In this document: piece after piece, positions 34,431 through 44,581 of the stretch
How positions within the stretch are numbered: position 1 is the stretch's first letter
Layout of the letters: every line of letters starts with the position of its first letter
From: Pyrenula massariospora
Lineage: Eukaryota; Ascomycota; Eurotiomycetes; Pyrenulales; Pyrenulaceae
Assembly (NCBI GenBank): GCA_021030905.1
Contig: JAGFMI010000029.1
Location: 62,001 to 126,000, forward strand
Reading direction: 5' to 3'
DNA length: 64,000 nucleotides
Translations under genes and position numbers: made by a program
The notes under the pieces: generated by a model
Databases searched by the model: none
The model's input: only the letters and a program-made list of their open reading frames with translations
What the model was told of the DNA's origin: nothing

Positions 34431-34436
34431 ACTTGA

Positions 34437-34571
34437 CCTTCCTTGGTGTAGTTGGTTGATCACGTCTGACTGTGTGAGTAATATAATGGAACACTTCTTC
34501 CTTGATTGCTAATGAAACTAGAATTGTACATTGAAATCAGAAGGCCTCTAGTTCGATTCTAGAAGGAAGGA
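34437..34571 (+). tRNA. intron-containing tRNA-like gene, isotype unresolved (anticodon reads GTG)
   Basis: Cloverleaf parts: a perfect 7-bp acceptor stem CCTTCCT (34437-34443) with AGGAAGG (34564-34570) and discriminator A; A-box TGGTGTAGTTGG; 3-bp D stem GTG/CAC; 5-bp anticodon stem TCTGA (34465-34469) with TCAGA (34537-34541); variable loop AGGCC; T arm TCTAG-TTCGATT-CTAGA. A T6 run follows at once. If a 60-nt intron sits after position 37, the loop is CT-GTG-T...A, giving a His anticodon, but U at position 37 and the C1 start do not fit a normal fungal tRNA-His. Weak D and T stems suggest it may be a decaying or atypical tRNA gene. Confidence 0.62.
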
Positions 34572-34577
34572 TTTTTT
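34572..34577 (+). terminator. RNA polymerase III terminator of the tRNA-like gene
   Basis: Six consecutive T residues start directly after the discriminator base, as expected of a Pol III terminator. Confidence 0.6.
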
Positions 34578-34669
34578 GTCCTTGTCTAGACAGTAATGTA
34601 TTGAAGTTGAGCCAGAGAAAGCTGCACATTTATTCGTGTTGTCCTGAGGGAATTCCCAATAATTGGCTT

Positions 34670-34990
34670 CTCTACCCGCACGGTGGCCGTTTAGGTAAGC
34701 GGCTTCCGCTAAATTACTTTAGGCGGTGAAGCTTAGGGACAGAAATCGTGGCCAATGACTCGAATTGTTTTGCCCCTCGTCTGCACCACACCAAAAAAAT
34801 CGGCCACGACTTCTGTCACCCAGCCTTGTTGTCCATCTATGGGGCTCCGCGGCGGCTATCTATAATTTAGCGGGCAGTGGTGCGCAATTGATCATCTGTG
34901 CATCGCTGCTGTTGTGCAGCGCGACGCCGCGGACTTCGGAGCTACTGGTAGGTCGGTAACAGTCTTGACGTTAGCTGCGGGACCTTCTGC
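34670..34990 (+). repeat. degenerate foldback repeat, copy B (MITE-like)
   Basis: Contains an inverted repeat: GACAGAAATCGTGGCC at 34738-34753 pairs with GGCCACGACTTCTGTC at 34802-34817, one mismatch by my count, 48-nt loop. Shares order and sequence blocks with copy A (34171-34430) and with copy C (44137-44370), including GGTAAGC-x2-TT-CGCTAA and CACCCAGCCTTG. No transposase frame inside, so it would be a non-autonomous element. Confidence 0.55.
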
Positions 34991-35339
34991 TGTATCTCAT
35001 CGTAGAAGACAAAGTTTGATCTAGCCCAAGTCAAAAAGACTGTGGTAGGTGGTAGCTGTAAATCATGCCTCTTCACCCTATAGGACATTCAAATATGTTA
35101 TAGTATATGAAAGCTTCGAATGCGACGACACGGTGAAATGAAGATGATCAAGACACTGGTCACTGGTAGCGACTCGATTGCACCACAGAAATTGTTGTGG
35201 CTTGCTCTAGCCGCCGCCTCGAAGTGGGCGCAGCATCCGATTTAAAGAACCTGTCTCGCTTGACCGGAGACGGGGAGTCATCATCTTCTATTCACATATC
35301 TACTTGTTACGCTCACCATTGGACTCATGATCTCTAAAA
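34991..35339. other. promoter interval of the HET-like gene
   Basis: Between repeat copy B and the ATG at 35340. No gene or clear TATA element seen. Confidence 0.35.
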
Positions 35340-38335
35340 ATGTTTTGCTTCCCGTATCCACGAGATACGGATCTGGAACCAATTCGAGTACCCCTGATAG
35401 CCCGAACCCAATACTCAATAACGGGACAACCCAATTTCTCGGACTTCTTCATGAGCACGATTGAGGCAGAAACGCAAAAGTTCGAAGCCGCTAAATCTGA
35501 TGGGCAGGAGAGCACCAGCTTGTCTCTAAGCCACTCGCTGGCTTCAGCCATTCAATCATGGCTGTTCTTTGGCATAGCATCTGAAGCACTTGGTCGAAAC
35601 ATCCGACACGAAGAATTCGCAGGCGCTGACCCTGATAGATCTCATCTTTCCATTGATCTTCGCATTCCGGAATGGTACTGGTGGGAGCTTAAAGCTCGAT
35701 GGGATGGATTAGATGACAGCCTCACTGCTACGGAATTCGAAGTCAAGAGAGATCAGCTACAGAAGATCTACGAGAGCGCACAGATAGCCACCATCTACAT
35801 AGATCTTGTGGCGAATGATCTGGATGACGATGAGCTTACAGAAATTCTTCTCTTAATACACATGATGTTATATCTTGTGGCGTGTGTGTTCGATCCTAAT
35901 ACGCTCAAAATCACCCAGACGAACACAAGCTTAGCATCAACAAAGCTCCTCAAGCGCAGAATGCTCAAGAATGGGTGGTGCGAAAAGAGGCTGAACTTCC
36001 TAGATGCATCTCCAATATGTTACCCAGCATTTTACTTCCTATCGTCTCTCAAGCCACCTCGCATCAATATGGAAGATCACTCGAGCTGCAGTAGCGGAAG
36101 ATGTCTTGTTACTAGCAAGTTGTCTAAGCCTCTCCACCGCACTGACGAATGTCTTTGTGAAGATGTCGTCGTTCCGGTCGACAGGTTGAATACCATCGTG
36201 GCTTCCGGAGGGATTCCTTTGGTCAGGATCACACGGTCACCGCTTGGCAAGACTGAGCTCGAGGTGGTTCCATATACGCCATCCTCCAGGTTTATCGCAA
36301 TATCTCATGTCTGGGCTGATCAACAATTCGGGTCTACCCAGAATTGCTTACCCAAATGTCAAGTCGGATACCTTGAAGAAGTGCTTTCGAGTTTGCCCAC
36401 CTCCTTGGATCACTGGAGATTGCGCGAATGGATCCCCAATTGGCAATCTTCTCGGCCAGGCAAGATCGCACCGCCAAGTCGCCCATACGAATACTTCTGG
36501 TTAGACAGCTTCTGTATACCTCAAGCTATCGAATACGCCGACCTTCGAAGCAAAGCTATCGAGTCAATGAACCTCGTTTACGCTGCGGCATCCCACACCC
36601 TCGTCTTTGATAAGGGGCTACAGGCCTTGGACGCTGGTCGACGCCCGGCTTCCCATGTGCATGGTGGACGTCCGACCTACTACAGCCCTCAAGACGAAAA
36701 CTTGCCGGATGTTGTGGCATGTGTATATGCTTCAAACTGGATGGGCAGATCATGGACTTTGCAGGAGGGCATTCTATCAGGACATATTGTTTTCCCACTC
36801 CACGGATCGCTAGCATACCTCAAGTTGTTATGGCCGCGTTACGATGATGGCTTTGGTGGCTTTGGTGGCTTCTGGGAATACCTCGTAACTAGGATCCCGA
36901 AGGACTTCAGGCGATCAGCTCGCGATTTGTTTCCGCGTAGAAGCAAACCTAGGACCGAGGTCACTAAGCGTCTGCAAGACGAACCTGAGCCATTCCATGA
37001 GTCGGTGCGGCACCAACTCTTTACACATATGAAGAAGTCTTTGCATGTCGAAGAGTACACAAATTACGCACGAACACCGGTTAGTCGTCTTTTCGATTCT
37101 TAAGAGAATATCTTTTGACTAATGCTCGGCAGGCTGACAGAGCAGCAAGATTCGTCCTCGCTCACTCTCTCCTCCAATCCAGAACGACAACTCAGGCCGA
37201 AGATATTCCACTAATTTTGATGAATATGTCGTGCTTGAATGCGAATGCCATATCACAGAGCAAAACTATTGATGCAAGGATGAAGCAACTCTTCTATAGC
37301 CTCGAGTCACTTCCGACGGAGCTTCTCTTTTCTAATTGCGCTAGACTGGGCTCATGCACTTTGGATGCTTGGATACCACGTGAGATAGTTCCCGAGAATT
37401 TTAAGGGCGAGCACACTCTCAAGCTTGGCCCAGCAGGTTTCGCATTTGAGACCAGAAAAGGCGCTCAAGCTCTCAAATTCTATTTGCTATCAGCAGCGCA
37501 TCGATCGGATCGCTTCCGGCTCCTGCTACCGGATCAGAAGGACGCAAAAGGCCTCAAATACAATGTTGAAGCACTGCAGAGGTCGAATGACAAGCAATCT
37601 GCTGCACCCACAAATGTATGGTGTATTGTGGTCGACAATGAACCGCCCAATCAAGGAGCAAGATTTGTCGTCAATCAAGTTGTGGACAACAAGTATTTCC
37701 TCCACTTCGACTGCCCTCTGCGCCTAACCGAGATCGATGATTCGAAAAGTCCTAGCGATGCTCAACAGGACCCAAAGCATGAATGTGGTGCAGTCAGTTT
37801 GAACGGCGACTTCATCATTGAGCGCAGTCACGAGCCACAAGACTTAAGCATTTCGCGTCCCCAAAATCCAGAACAATATTCGGACAGGCTAATAGTCATC
37901 GGTCAAGTCATTAACGGCACAATTAATCTAGTAGAGCGCTACTTAATGAGAGCGGTCTGGGGAGACGAGAACTCCATGAGCACGCTCTTCTATATCTTCT
38001 ATTGCTTGTACATGTTCAAGCGGCTCCATTGGGTGGAGAGGGCCTTGAATGCGTTCGTGCACCGAGCATGGATGGCAACATACCAGCCGGATTGGGACCC
38101 TAACGGACCATGGAAGTGGTTTTGGACGCTGTCGAACTGGAACCCACCGATCCCTTTCAGAACTTTGATGAAATGGTGGTGCTCCTTTAGCTTCTTTCTT
38201 AATTTCCAAACCAAACATTGGTCAGGAGTGGCGGCTATCACGGCGTATTGGCTGCCTCTCTTTCCGAAGCAGGAACTAATGAATATGTATGTGACGGCAA
38301 TGTTCACGAGATTTATTTTTTGGTTCTTCTTCTAG
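35340..38335 (+). CDS. large HET-like protein with C-terminal hydrophobic region
   Basis: Exons 35340-37079 and 37133-38335 in phase 0 over a 53-nt intron (GTTAGT donor, GACTAATGCTCGGCAG end); 980 aa. A divergent HET core spans about residues 315-470: RFIAISHVWADQ, a long insertion, YEYFWLDSFCIPQ, then AIESMNLVYAAASHTLVFD and WMGRSWTLQEGIL. This subtype of HET-like proteins, with an N-terminal helical part and an extended C-terminal region, is common in filamentous ascomycetes. After the intron, ADRAARFVLAHSLL-x-RTTT-x-AEDIPLIL is the usual next block. The last 130 residues include Trp-rich and hydrophobic segments (LFYIFYCLYMF; MFTRFIFWFFF) that could be membrane-associated. Role in non-self recognition or cell death is family-based inference. 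Confidence 0.85.
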
Positions 38336-39094
38336 GTAATGTCGCTAGCACCACCAGAATTCCAGCCTCGATATATCACAAACTTCGCACAGAAGACAAT
38401 GTCTACGAACTCTTGTCATCCACCGCTATATTATCAATTTATCGCATGCAACCACCTCATGCTTGCTGTGCAAATGATGACATCGAAACGGAGACTTATG
38501 TCAATTTTCGGTTAAAATTTTGGCTTTCGAGGCGATGTCCACGCTGCTGTTTTGCTTAGACTGTCTGTGGCTGTCACTCGGCTGCTGGCATCGTAAGCTT
38601 TTTGGCAATTGGCGGCTATTGAAGTGAAATTGACGCCTTAAATTATCAACCAAAAACATGGTCGAAAATCGAGACAGCGCTGGTACTTGACTTTGGGAAT
38701 GCACGCCAATTCGCGCAGAACGAAACCGCCAACACGGCCATCTACTACAAGGATACCGGTCCACTAGTCGCAACCTGCGGCGACCACGTTCTCTTCGGGT
38801 ATGCTACATTTACTAACTTCGGCCACTTACCAACCCAGCTGGCATGTCCAGCTAGTGCTGCCCTGGTGTTGAAGTGTGTGCTGGATGGAAGCCCGATACT
38901 CAACCTGTTCGAGCGTGATGGTTTTACCGGTGTCGCAACCGTTGAGATCGCGGCTTGTATTGGGAACCAACACATAATCATCTTGGCCCAATGCGCTGAT
39001 ATTTGTCTTTCTAGACTCAAATGATCAATGCGTTGATTCTCTCTATTACAGCTCGTTCTGATATGATTACCGGTGTATATTTCTAGGCTTATAG
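38336..39094. other. intergenic with an unexplained open frame
   Basis: From about 38666 to 39024 a plus-strand frame without an ATG stays open for about 120 codons (KIETALVLDFGNARQF ... DICLSRLK). Its composition is protein-like, and the opposite strand is also open (38745-39020). I recognise no family. It may be a gene fragment belonging to the decayed DUF3176 sequence just downstream, or chance. Confidence 0.3.
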
Positions 39095-39463
39095 CGTTGA
39101 ATAGGAGCTCTGATTACAATCTTAGCCTTTGGTAGTAGCACATTCAACCAGCAGATCTTGAAATTCGAAACGTTATATTCTACTAGAGATGATGCCTCAA
39201 TCCGGATCGCACAACACGTGAATGATATCGGAGAGGCGTTCGACGGACTCTCTGGCGTGGACCGTAACATCACTACAGCACCCTATATTGGGATTTCCAG
39301 CTCTCCAGGATCTGATTGCCGTACCATTACCCAATTTCCAACCAGAAATTGTGCCTGGCCACTTTACCAGACGCTTGCTATCTGCCACACTTGTGTGAAC
39401 TTAACCTCTTCGCTGATGATGTCAAAAATTCAAAATCAAATAGCCACTCCACCGTTTCCATAG
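39095..39463 (+). pseudogene. truncated DUF3176-like membrane-protein fragment
   Basis: The frame reads IGALITILAFGSSTFNQQIL, then NITTAPYIGISSSPGSDC and PTRNCAWPLYQTLAICHTC-VNLTSS. This is the order seen in fungal DUF3176 proteins: membrane helix, (F/Q)QQ(V/I), a loop with Cys-x4-NC-x-WP and C-x2-C. The fragment is preceded directly by a TGA and ends at a TAG, so both the N-terminal membrane helices and the long C-terminal half are missing. Relic or truncated gene. Confidence 0.6.
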
Positions 39464-39536
39464 ATCTTCTATTCATAGCCCAATAATGATAACAATACAT
39501 CGAGAAAGGTAAAGACGCCTCATGAACCAATGAATT

Positions 39537-41339
39537 CTAGAGAAGGTACCGAAAACGTCGATTCTCCTGATCCGTAAGATCCAAAAACTCGTAATCACGT
39601 GGCATCTCAGGCAACACTTCCCCGTCCCGCGTGTGATTTTCCCGCCAATACAGAAAATCGAGAGCCAGTGTGAAGAAGATGGCGATGGCGAGGACCACCA
39701 CGATGGTGAGCTTGGCGGGGATGTACTGCGGAGCATCTTTGTCTTGGAATGTCTCTGGTCCGATGATGTTGCCCACACAGAATGACATGAGTAGTAAAGC
39801 ATTCATGGTGATTTTCTTAGTATGGCCGGCGACTAAAGTGATTTGTCAGATTTGCACATCTCTTTGAAGGTAGCCATGCTCACAATTTGCAGCGGACCAG
39901 CTATAGAGTAGGGGTAAGGCTAAAGACCGTTAAGTAAATTCAAATCCTCTCTGGACATCTCAACTTACTAGAACCGACAGTATTCGTCATAAAATTGCCG
40001 GCCAAGAGGCCAGCTTTATTTCCCGCAGGTAACCAGGCCATTAAAGCCCCGCCCATTAAGGTCGGAATGATCAAAACAATAATGGTGGGACCTCTGGCAT
40101 TAAACCTGCCCGCGCAGAATGCACCGAACCAGACAGATATGAAAGCTATAGCACAACCTGGAAGATTTAGTAAAAGTGACGCGAATTCAGAGTAGCCAAA
40201 ACTAGAAACGTCAGCAAATTCAAATATGAGTCATGTCTTGGGCTAGCCTACTTCTGTATAATAATGCTTGAAAAGGAGCTGACTGCCCCATTTGGAACAT
40301 TTGTTGTGATAACGATGAGGCACAAACACCACGCCTTGATGTCAGTAACTACCTCCTTAAATTGCTTCCATTTGAAGTGCTTATTCTCAATCCCTGTTTG
40401 GTTTTCACGGACACGTTCAATAATAGTCAACTTTTCGCTTTGGCTAAGTCGGCTTTTCATAGGGTTGTCGGGGAGAAATAGGAACGTGAATATGCCGAAA
40501 GTAATGGTTATAAGTCCAAAGAGGAGGAAAAGCACCTGCCAGGACTTGAAACGGGCATTTGGATTGGATTCCGCCCAATGCCCAAAGCCAAAAGCGACCA
40601 AAGAAGACACAGCCGGCCCAACAGAGGTTCCTTGGTACCACCATGCCAAGCGTAACACTTGCTCATGTCTTTTGTACCACATAGAAGTGAGAACGATGAG
40701 GCTCCTGTGTGTTAGCCAGAGAAGCTAGAGATCAGTTCGGTACTTGCCTCGGAGCGGTGACCGATTCAAAGACTCCAAGCAGAACACGAAGGACCATTAA
40801 AGGAATAAAATGGTGACAAATGCAGTTCATCGTGAGGACGAGCCCCCAGCAAGTTACTATGAGGAAAAATTAGCGAGGAGATGATGGCGAAGAATCTTCT
40901 CTTACCATTGGCGCCCAGCTATTTTGCAGTGGGAAGTCTTTGGATGAACCAGCCTTGAACAGGTTCAAATATCAAAAAAGCGACGTAGAAAGCAATGGCA
41001 AGATGCGAAAATCCATTGCCCGGCATGTGCGTATCCTCAATGATACCCATAATTCCAGAGTAAGAGACTATGAGGCTTTAGTGTGGTCTAGAATTTATAT
41101 CTATTATAGCACGCACTCAACGTTTTGTCAGAATATTGCAGATAATAGCACCCGAACATTAGTGGCATAAGCATCCAATCGACCTTGCGCATGAGTCTTT
41201 TCTCGTCCACGACTTCAAGTTCGCCAGCCTCGCCACTCTTCTCGAGAAACCGTAGACTTTCATCGACATCTCTGGAAGTAAGAGTCTTGGTCTCGATGTC
41301 TTCGCTGCCGACTGCTAACTGTTCAACCTGAGTTTCCAT
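39537..41339 (-). pseudogene. MFS transporter (allantoate permease/Dal5-like) with one nonsense codon
   Basis: Seven exons: 41122-41339, 40906-41075, 40748-40856, 40252-40704, 39969-40201, 39884-39919 and 39537-39832. Total 1515 nt, divisible by three, 504 codons plus stop, with introns of 43-51 nt. The Dal5-type anion:cation symporter fold is clear: YYLQYSDKT, FEPVQGWFIQRLP, LLGVFESVTAP, MWYKRHEQVLRLAWWYQGTS, FLPDNP and FGAFCAGRFNARGPT. Such carriers import allantoate, nicotinate, pantothenate or similar acids. Codon 125 is TAG (40919-40921) where the family usually has Tyr (LPTAK-Y-LGAN). It is the only lesion I can find, so either a very recent pseudogene or a sequencing error. One intron is GC-AG (40705-40747). 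Confidence 0.85.
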
Positions 41340-42093
41340 TTTCGGAGAATGATAATTGAAAAGATCGGAAGTCTGGCGGAGCTGAGCTGTTTCTCAGGTA
41401 ATGACCATGGACTATTGTAAATCTCAAACCTGGGGCCTAAAGCAGAGCCTAGGGATGCATCCCAAATTGTGCTTCCACGAGGTGATGTTGTGGAACCCAT
41501 TCAATGTCCTTTAACAGCTTCAAGTGCGGGGACATTGCGATGACGTGGGCGGGTATTTCGAACCACAAATGTGATAAGATGAACCTTTCTAAACAAAATA
41601 GGCAGTTGAGATAACAAATGATCCTTGTTCAAGCAAGCAAGGTCTTCTTGATATCGATATTCTATTTCCGGATAGTCTTTTAGGGTTTGCTGCCGACGGA
41701 TGGAACTGCAGATCGGGCCAAAGAAAGGGCAAACGAATGGAATGGTGATAGGAAGGAGAACCGTGATGAATTAAAATCACTAATGAAGTACCGGGATGCA
41801 GGAAAGCGGAGGTCCGGCCTGTCGATCTAGAGAGACAAGTCCCGTGCCACAGCCGACAAGGACGGGCGGGACTTGGAAAATCTTGTCCGAGTCCGAGGTT
41901 AAAATAGCCCCCATTCTACCATACAGTGGGCCTTGTTCATGCGATTGTCTCTTGGTGAGTGCTATGCATGAAAAGCCTGCTGTGCGAATCAGCCCTTTTG
42001 TGAAAGCCAACTTCATCGTACTAAGAAGCTTTCCCTCGCCGGGACTCATCTGAGTACCACTCGCATTCCATTCCGCTGCTGAACGTTGGTATT
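41340..42093. other. divergent promoter interval, about 750 bp
   Basis: Shared upstream region of the MFS transporter (minus) and the amine oxidase (plus). Divergent pairing of a nitrogen-compound carrier and an amine oxidase suggests possible co-regulation, but I see no named regulatory motif with confidence. Confidence 0.4.
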
Positions 42094-43624
42094 ATGGCAC
42101 AAGACCAACGACGCAAACCCAGGGTAGCTATCATCGGGTCCGGAGTCTCCGGACTACGATGTGCTGATGTCCTGATAGGACACAATGTCGATGTCACGGT
42201 GTTGGAAGCCCGTAATCGAATCGGTGGCCGAGTTCATCAGATTCCCTCTGGCGAGTACCTCGTTGACGTTGGTGCTAATTGGATACATTCTCCCAATGAA
42301 AATCCCATCATGGAAGTAGCCAAGCAAGCGAAGTCGACACTCTTTGAACGACCTTCTTCGCAAGCAACATTTGATGTTGACGGCAAGCAACTTTCAAACA
42401 AAGCTGCAATAGATTTGAAACAAACACTTTGGCAATTGATTGACAAAGCTTCAAAATATAGCAACGAACAGTGCCATCACATCGACCCTGCGGAGAGTCT
42501 CTTATCTTACATTATGAAGGAGGGAGAGAGACTATCAAATCGCACCCCTGAATTTTTGAAGCTCCTGCACGACGATGCCCAAAGGTATGGCCTATTTATT
42601 GGGGATCCAGTTGACAGACAGAGTCTCAAGTTCTTGTGTATTGAAGAAAGTCCTGGTAGCACAGATGCATTTGTGGCCAGTACTTACCGTGACATAATCA
42701 ACTGCATAGCAAAACCAGCCTTAGCTAAGAACGCTATCCGCTTTGAAACGGAAGTTAAGTGTATTAAATCGAACAGTTCAGGTCCACATTCCCAAGTGAC
42801 GATTGAGACTGAGAATGGCGGTCGCGAAAACTTTGACGAAGTGGTCGTTTCATGCCCCTTGGGGTGGCTCAAGCAGAACAAAGACACTGCGTTCGAACCT
42901 GCTTTACCTTCCAGGTTACTTGAGGCAATTGACAATATCAGGTAAGTGACTAGGGTACCACCGGTCTCAGACTTTGACTAGGTATGTGAACAGCTTTGGC
43001 CGGTTAGAGAAACTTTATCTCACCTTTCCCGACGCCTTCTGGCTCGATTCACCCAACGGCGTCACGGCATCCATACACAATTATCCCTGCTTCACGCATT
43101 TTCATGACCCTTCATATGGGAAATATCCACCAGGTCTCCCCTCGAACATAGTGATCATTTCTCTTGCCCATCTTCCTGGTGACTCCAAGCAGCCAACTCT
43201 CCTCTTTTACATGCATGGTCCTTGTTCTACCCAGATGGTTCACTCAATCCAAAATCTCGAACCCCATTCCGAACCATACAACCAAACCATCGAAGAATTC
43301 GCGCACCCTTATTACTCCCGCCTACCAAACTATTCGAACAGGAGCCATTCATGCAAACCCGTGTCATATTTCTGCTCTGCCTGGCAGCTCGATCGTTTCG
43401 CTGGAAATGGATCATACTGCAACATTCAAATAGGAACCACTCATGCAGACGATGACCTCAAAGTTTTGCGTGATGGATGCGGTCTCGGCGAGAGCAGGGG
43501 GATTTGGTTCATTGGGGAACATACGGCGCCGCCCTCCAGAACGGCCACTACTACCGGCGCGTATTTGAGCGGGGAACGGGCAGCCGCGAAGGTTTGTGAA
43601 AAGTGGGGGATTGGAGATATATAA
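42094..43624 (+). CDS. FAD-dependent amine oxidase, polyamine-oxidase type
   Basis: Exons 42094-42941 and 42982-43624 joined by a 40-nt intron (GTAAGT donor, codon AG|G = Arg); 496 aa. The N-terminal dinucleotide-binding fold reads VAIIGSGVSGLRCAD (GxGxxG) with VLEARNRIGGR supplying the ribose-binding Glu and the second Gly motif. The C-terminal block WFIGEHTAPPSRTATTTGAY closes the FAD site. Family members oxidise polyamines or other amines, releasing H2O2 and an aldehyde. No signal peptide and no clear C-terminal peroxisomal signal (the end is GIGDI), so cytosolic is likely. Divergent from the transporter at 39537-41339, which makes a linked uptake/catabolism pair thinkable. Confidence 0.88.
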
Positions 43625-43705
43625 GTCGCAATATGCGACCAATTTCGAGCCGTCAAACCCTTAGGAACGTCTTATTCCAGCAGGCGGCGAGATTGTGCGA
43701 GGGAT

Positions 43706-44027
43706 TTAGCAGCTACGGCTTATCCAGTAACGTGGCGTTCCCGAGCAATATGCATCGTTAAGGCAGTAAGCAGTCTTTCCACCATGGCCATCAGAAGCTC
43801 GGCATGTATAGTACAACCCAGACCGAGCTTTATAAGGTGTAGCAGTGTACTTTCGGCCAACTTTGCACTTGCGTGCGACCTCATCGACTGATACAGTGTA
43901 GAATGTCACAAAAGGTGGATGTGTTCACCTACATACCTAGATGATCTGGCAGTAGCGTATTTGGATCTGACGAAAGCCAAGATCTGTTCAAAGGCAATTC
44001 TGCATTGGTGAGTCGGAAGGAGGCCAT
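43706..44027 (-). CDS. very small cysteine-containing hypothetical protein
   Basis: Candidate two-exon gene: 43937-44027 (30 codons, starting MASFRLTNAELPLN) and 43706-43887, with a 49-nt intron (GTATGT donor, TGTATCAG acceptor; codon G|TC = Val). Phase is consistent; 90 aa. The C-terminal 60 residues contain five cysteines in a basic, aromatic context (RKCKVGRKYTA, YYTCRASDG, AYCLND, YCSGTPRYW, SRSC). There is no signal peptide in this model. An alternative is a single exon starting at 43909. I do not recognise the family. It lies in a repeat-bearing interval, so it could be lineage-specific. Confidence 0.42.
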
Positions 44028-44136
44028 CTTTGACGTTTAGTACGGCTGACGAAATGCTTTCACCTAAGCTCTGGTCCTCGGGGCTTCGAACATGGAGGAA
44101 ATCGTTAAATAAGGATGCTACTGTGCCCGGGCGATG

Positions 44137-44370
44137 GGCATTGGGTAAGCAGTTCTCGCTAAGTTAATTGCGCCTGGGGACAGAGGCCGACTGATGCAAG
44201 TGGCGGACTCGAGGCTGGGTCTCAGAGGTTGTGGCGCATCTGATTGTTAGCATTGGCGCCCGCCGAACTTAGATTAGATGCGCCGCAACTTTTGACACCC
44301 AGCCTTGACTGGTCTGCCCTTTTGCGCCTGGCAAGATGCCTCAAGTTAGAGACGCCCCGTTCAGAACAAT
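44137..44370 (+). repeat. degenerate foldback repeat, copy C (MITE-like)
   Basis: Arms AGGCTGGGT...GGCGCATCT (44212-44241) and AGATGCGCC...ACCCAGCCT (44276-44305) are inverted repeats of 30 nt; I count 26 pairs. The left part GGTAAGC-x2-TTCTCGCTAA and the right part CACCCAGCCTTG match copy B near 34690 and 34818. No coding capacity. Confidence 0.6.
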
Positions 44371-44581
44371 CAGCAACAAATGCCTCTCCAAAGGCTTACC
44401 TAGGTAAATAGATAGAGCAGCCAGTCCTCAATTCCAAAAACTAGCAGAGTCGCGCACACTTCTTCGTGCTGATGGTCAAATCTCTATGACTATTGCAAAG
44501 CCTCAAACAGCCGACGTTGCAAACACAATTGTACGAACGTCGCTTTCCTACCAAATGTAACGACCATCGAGGTCACCACCC

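Noticed and set aside
35300-38335. Two separate genes at 35340 and 37115
   Set aside because: A 53-nt intron joins them in phase 0 and gives the usual block order of large HET-like proteins.
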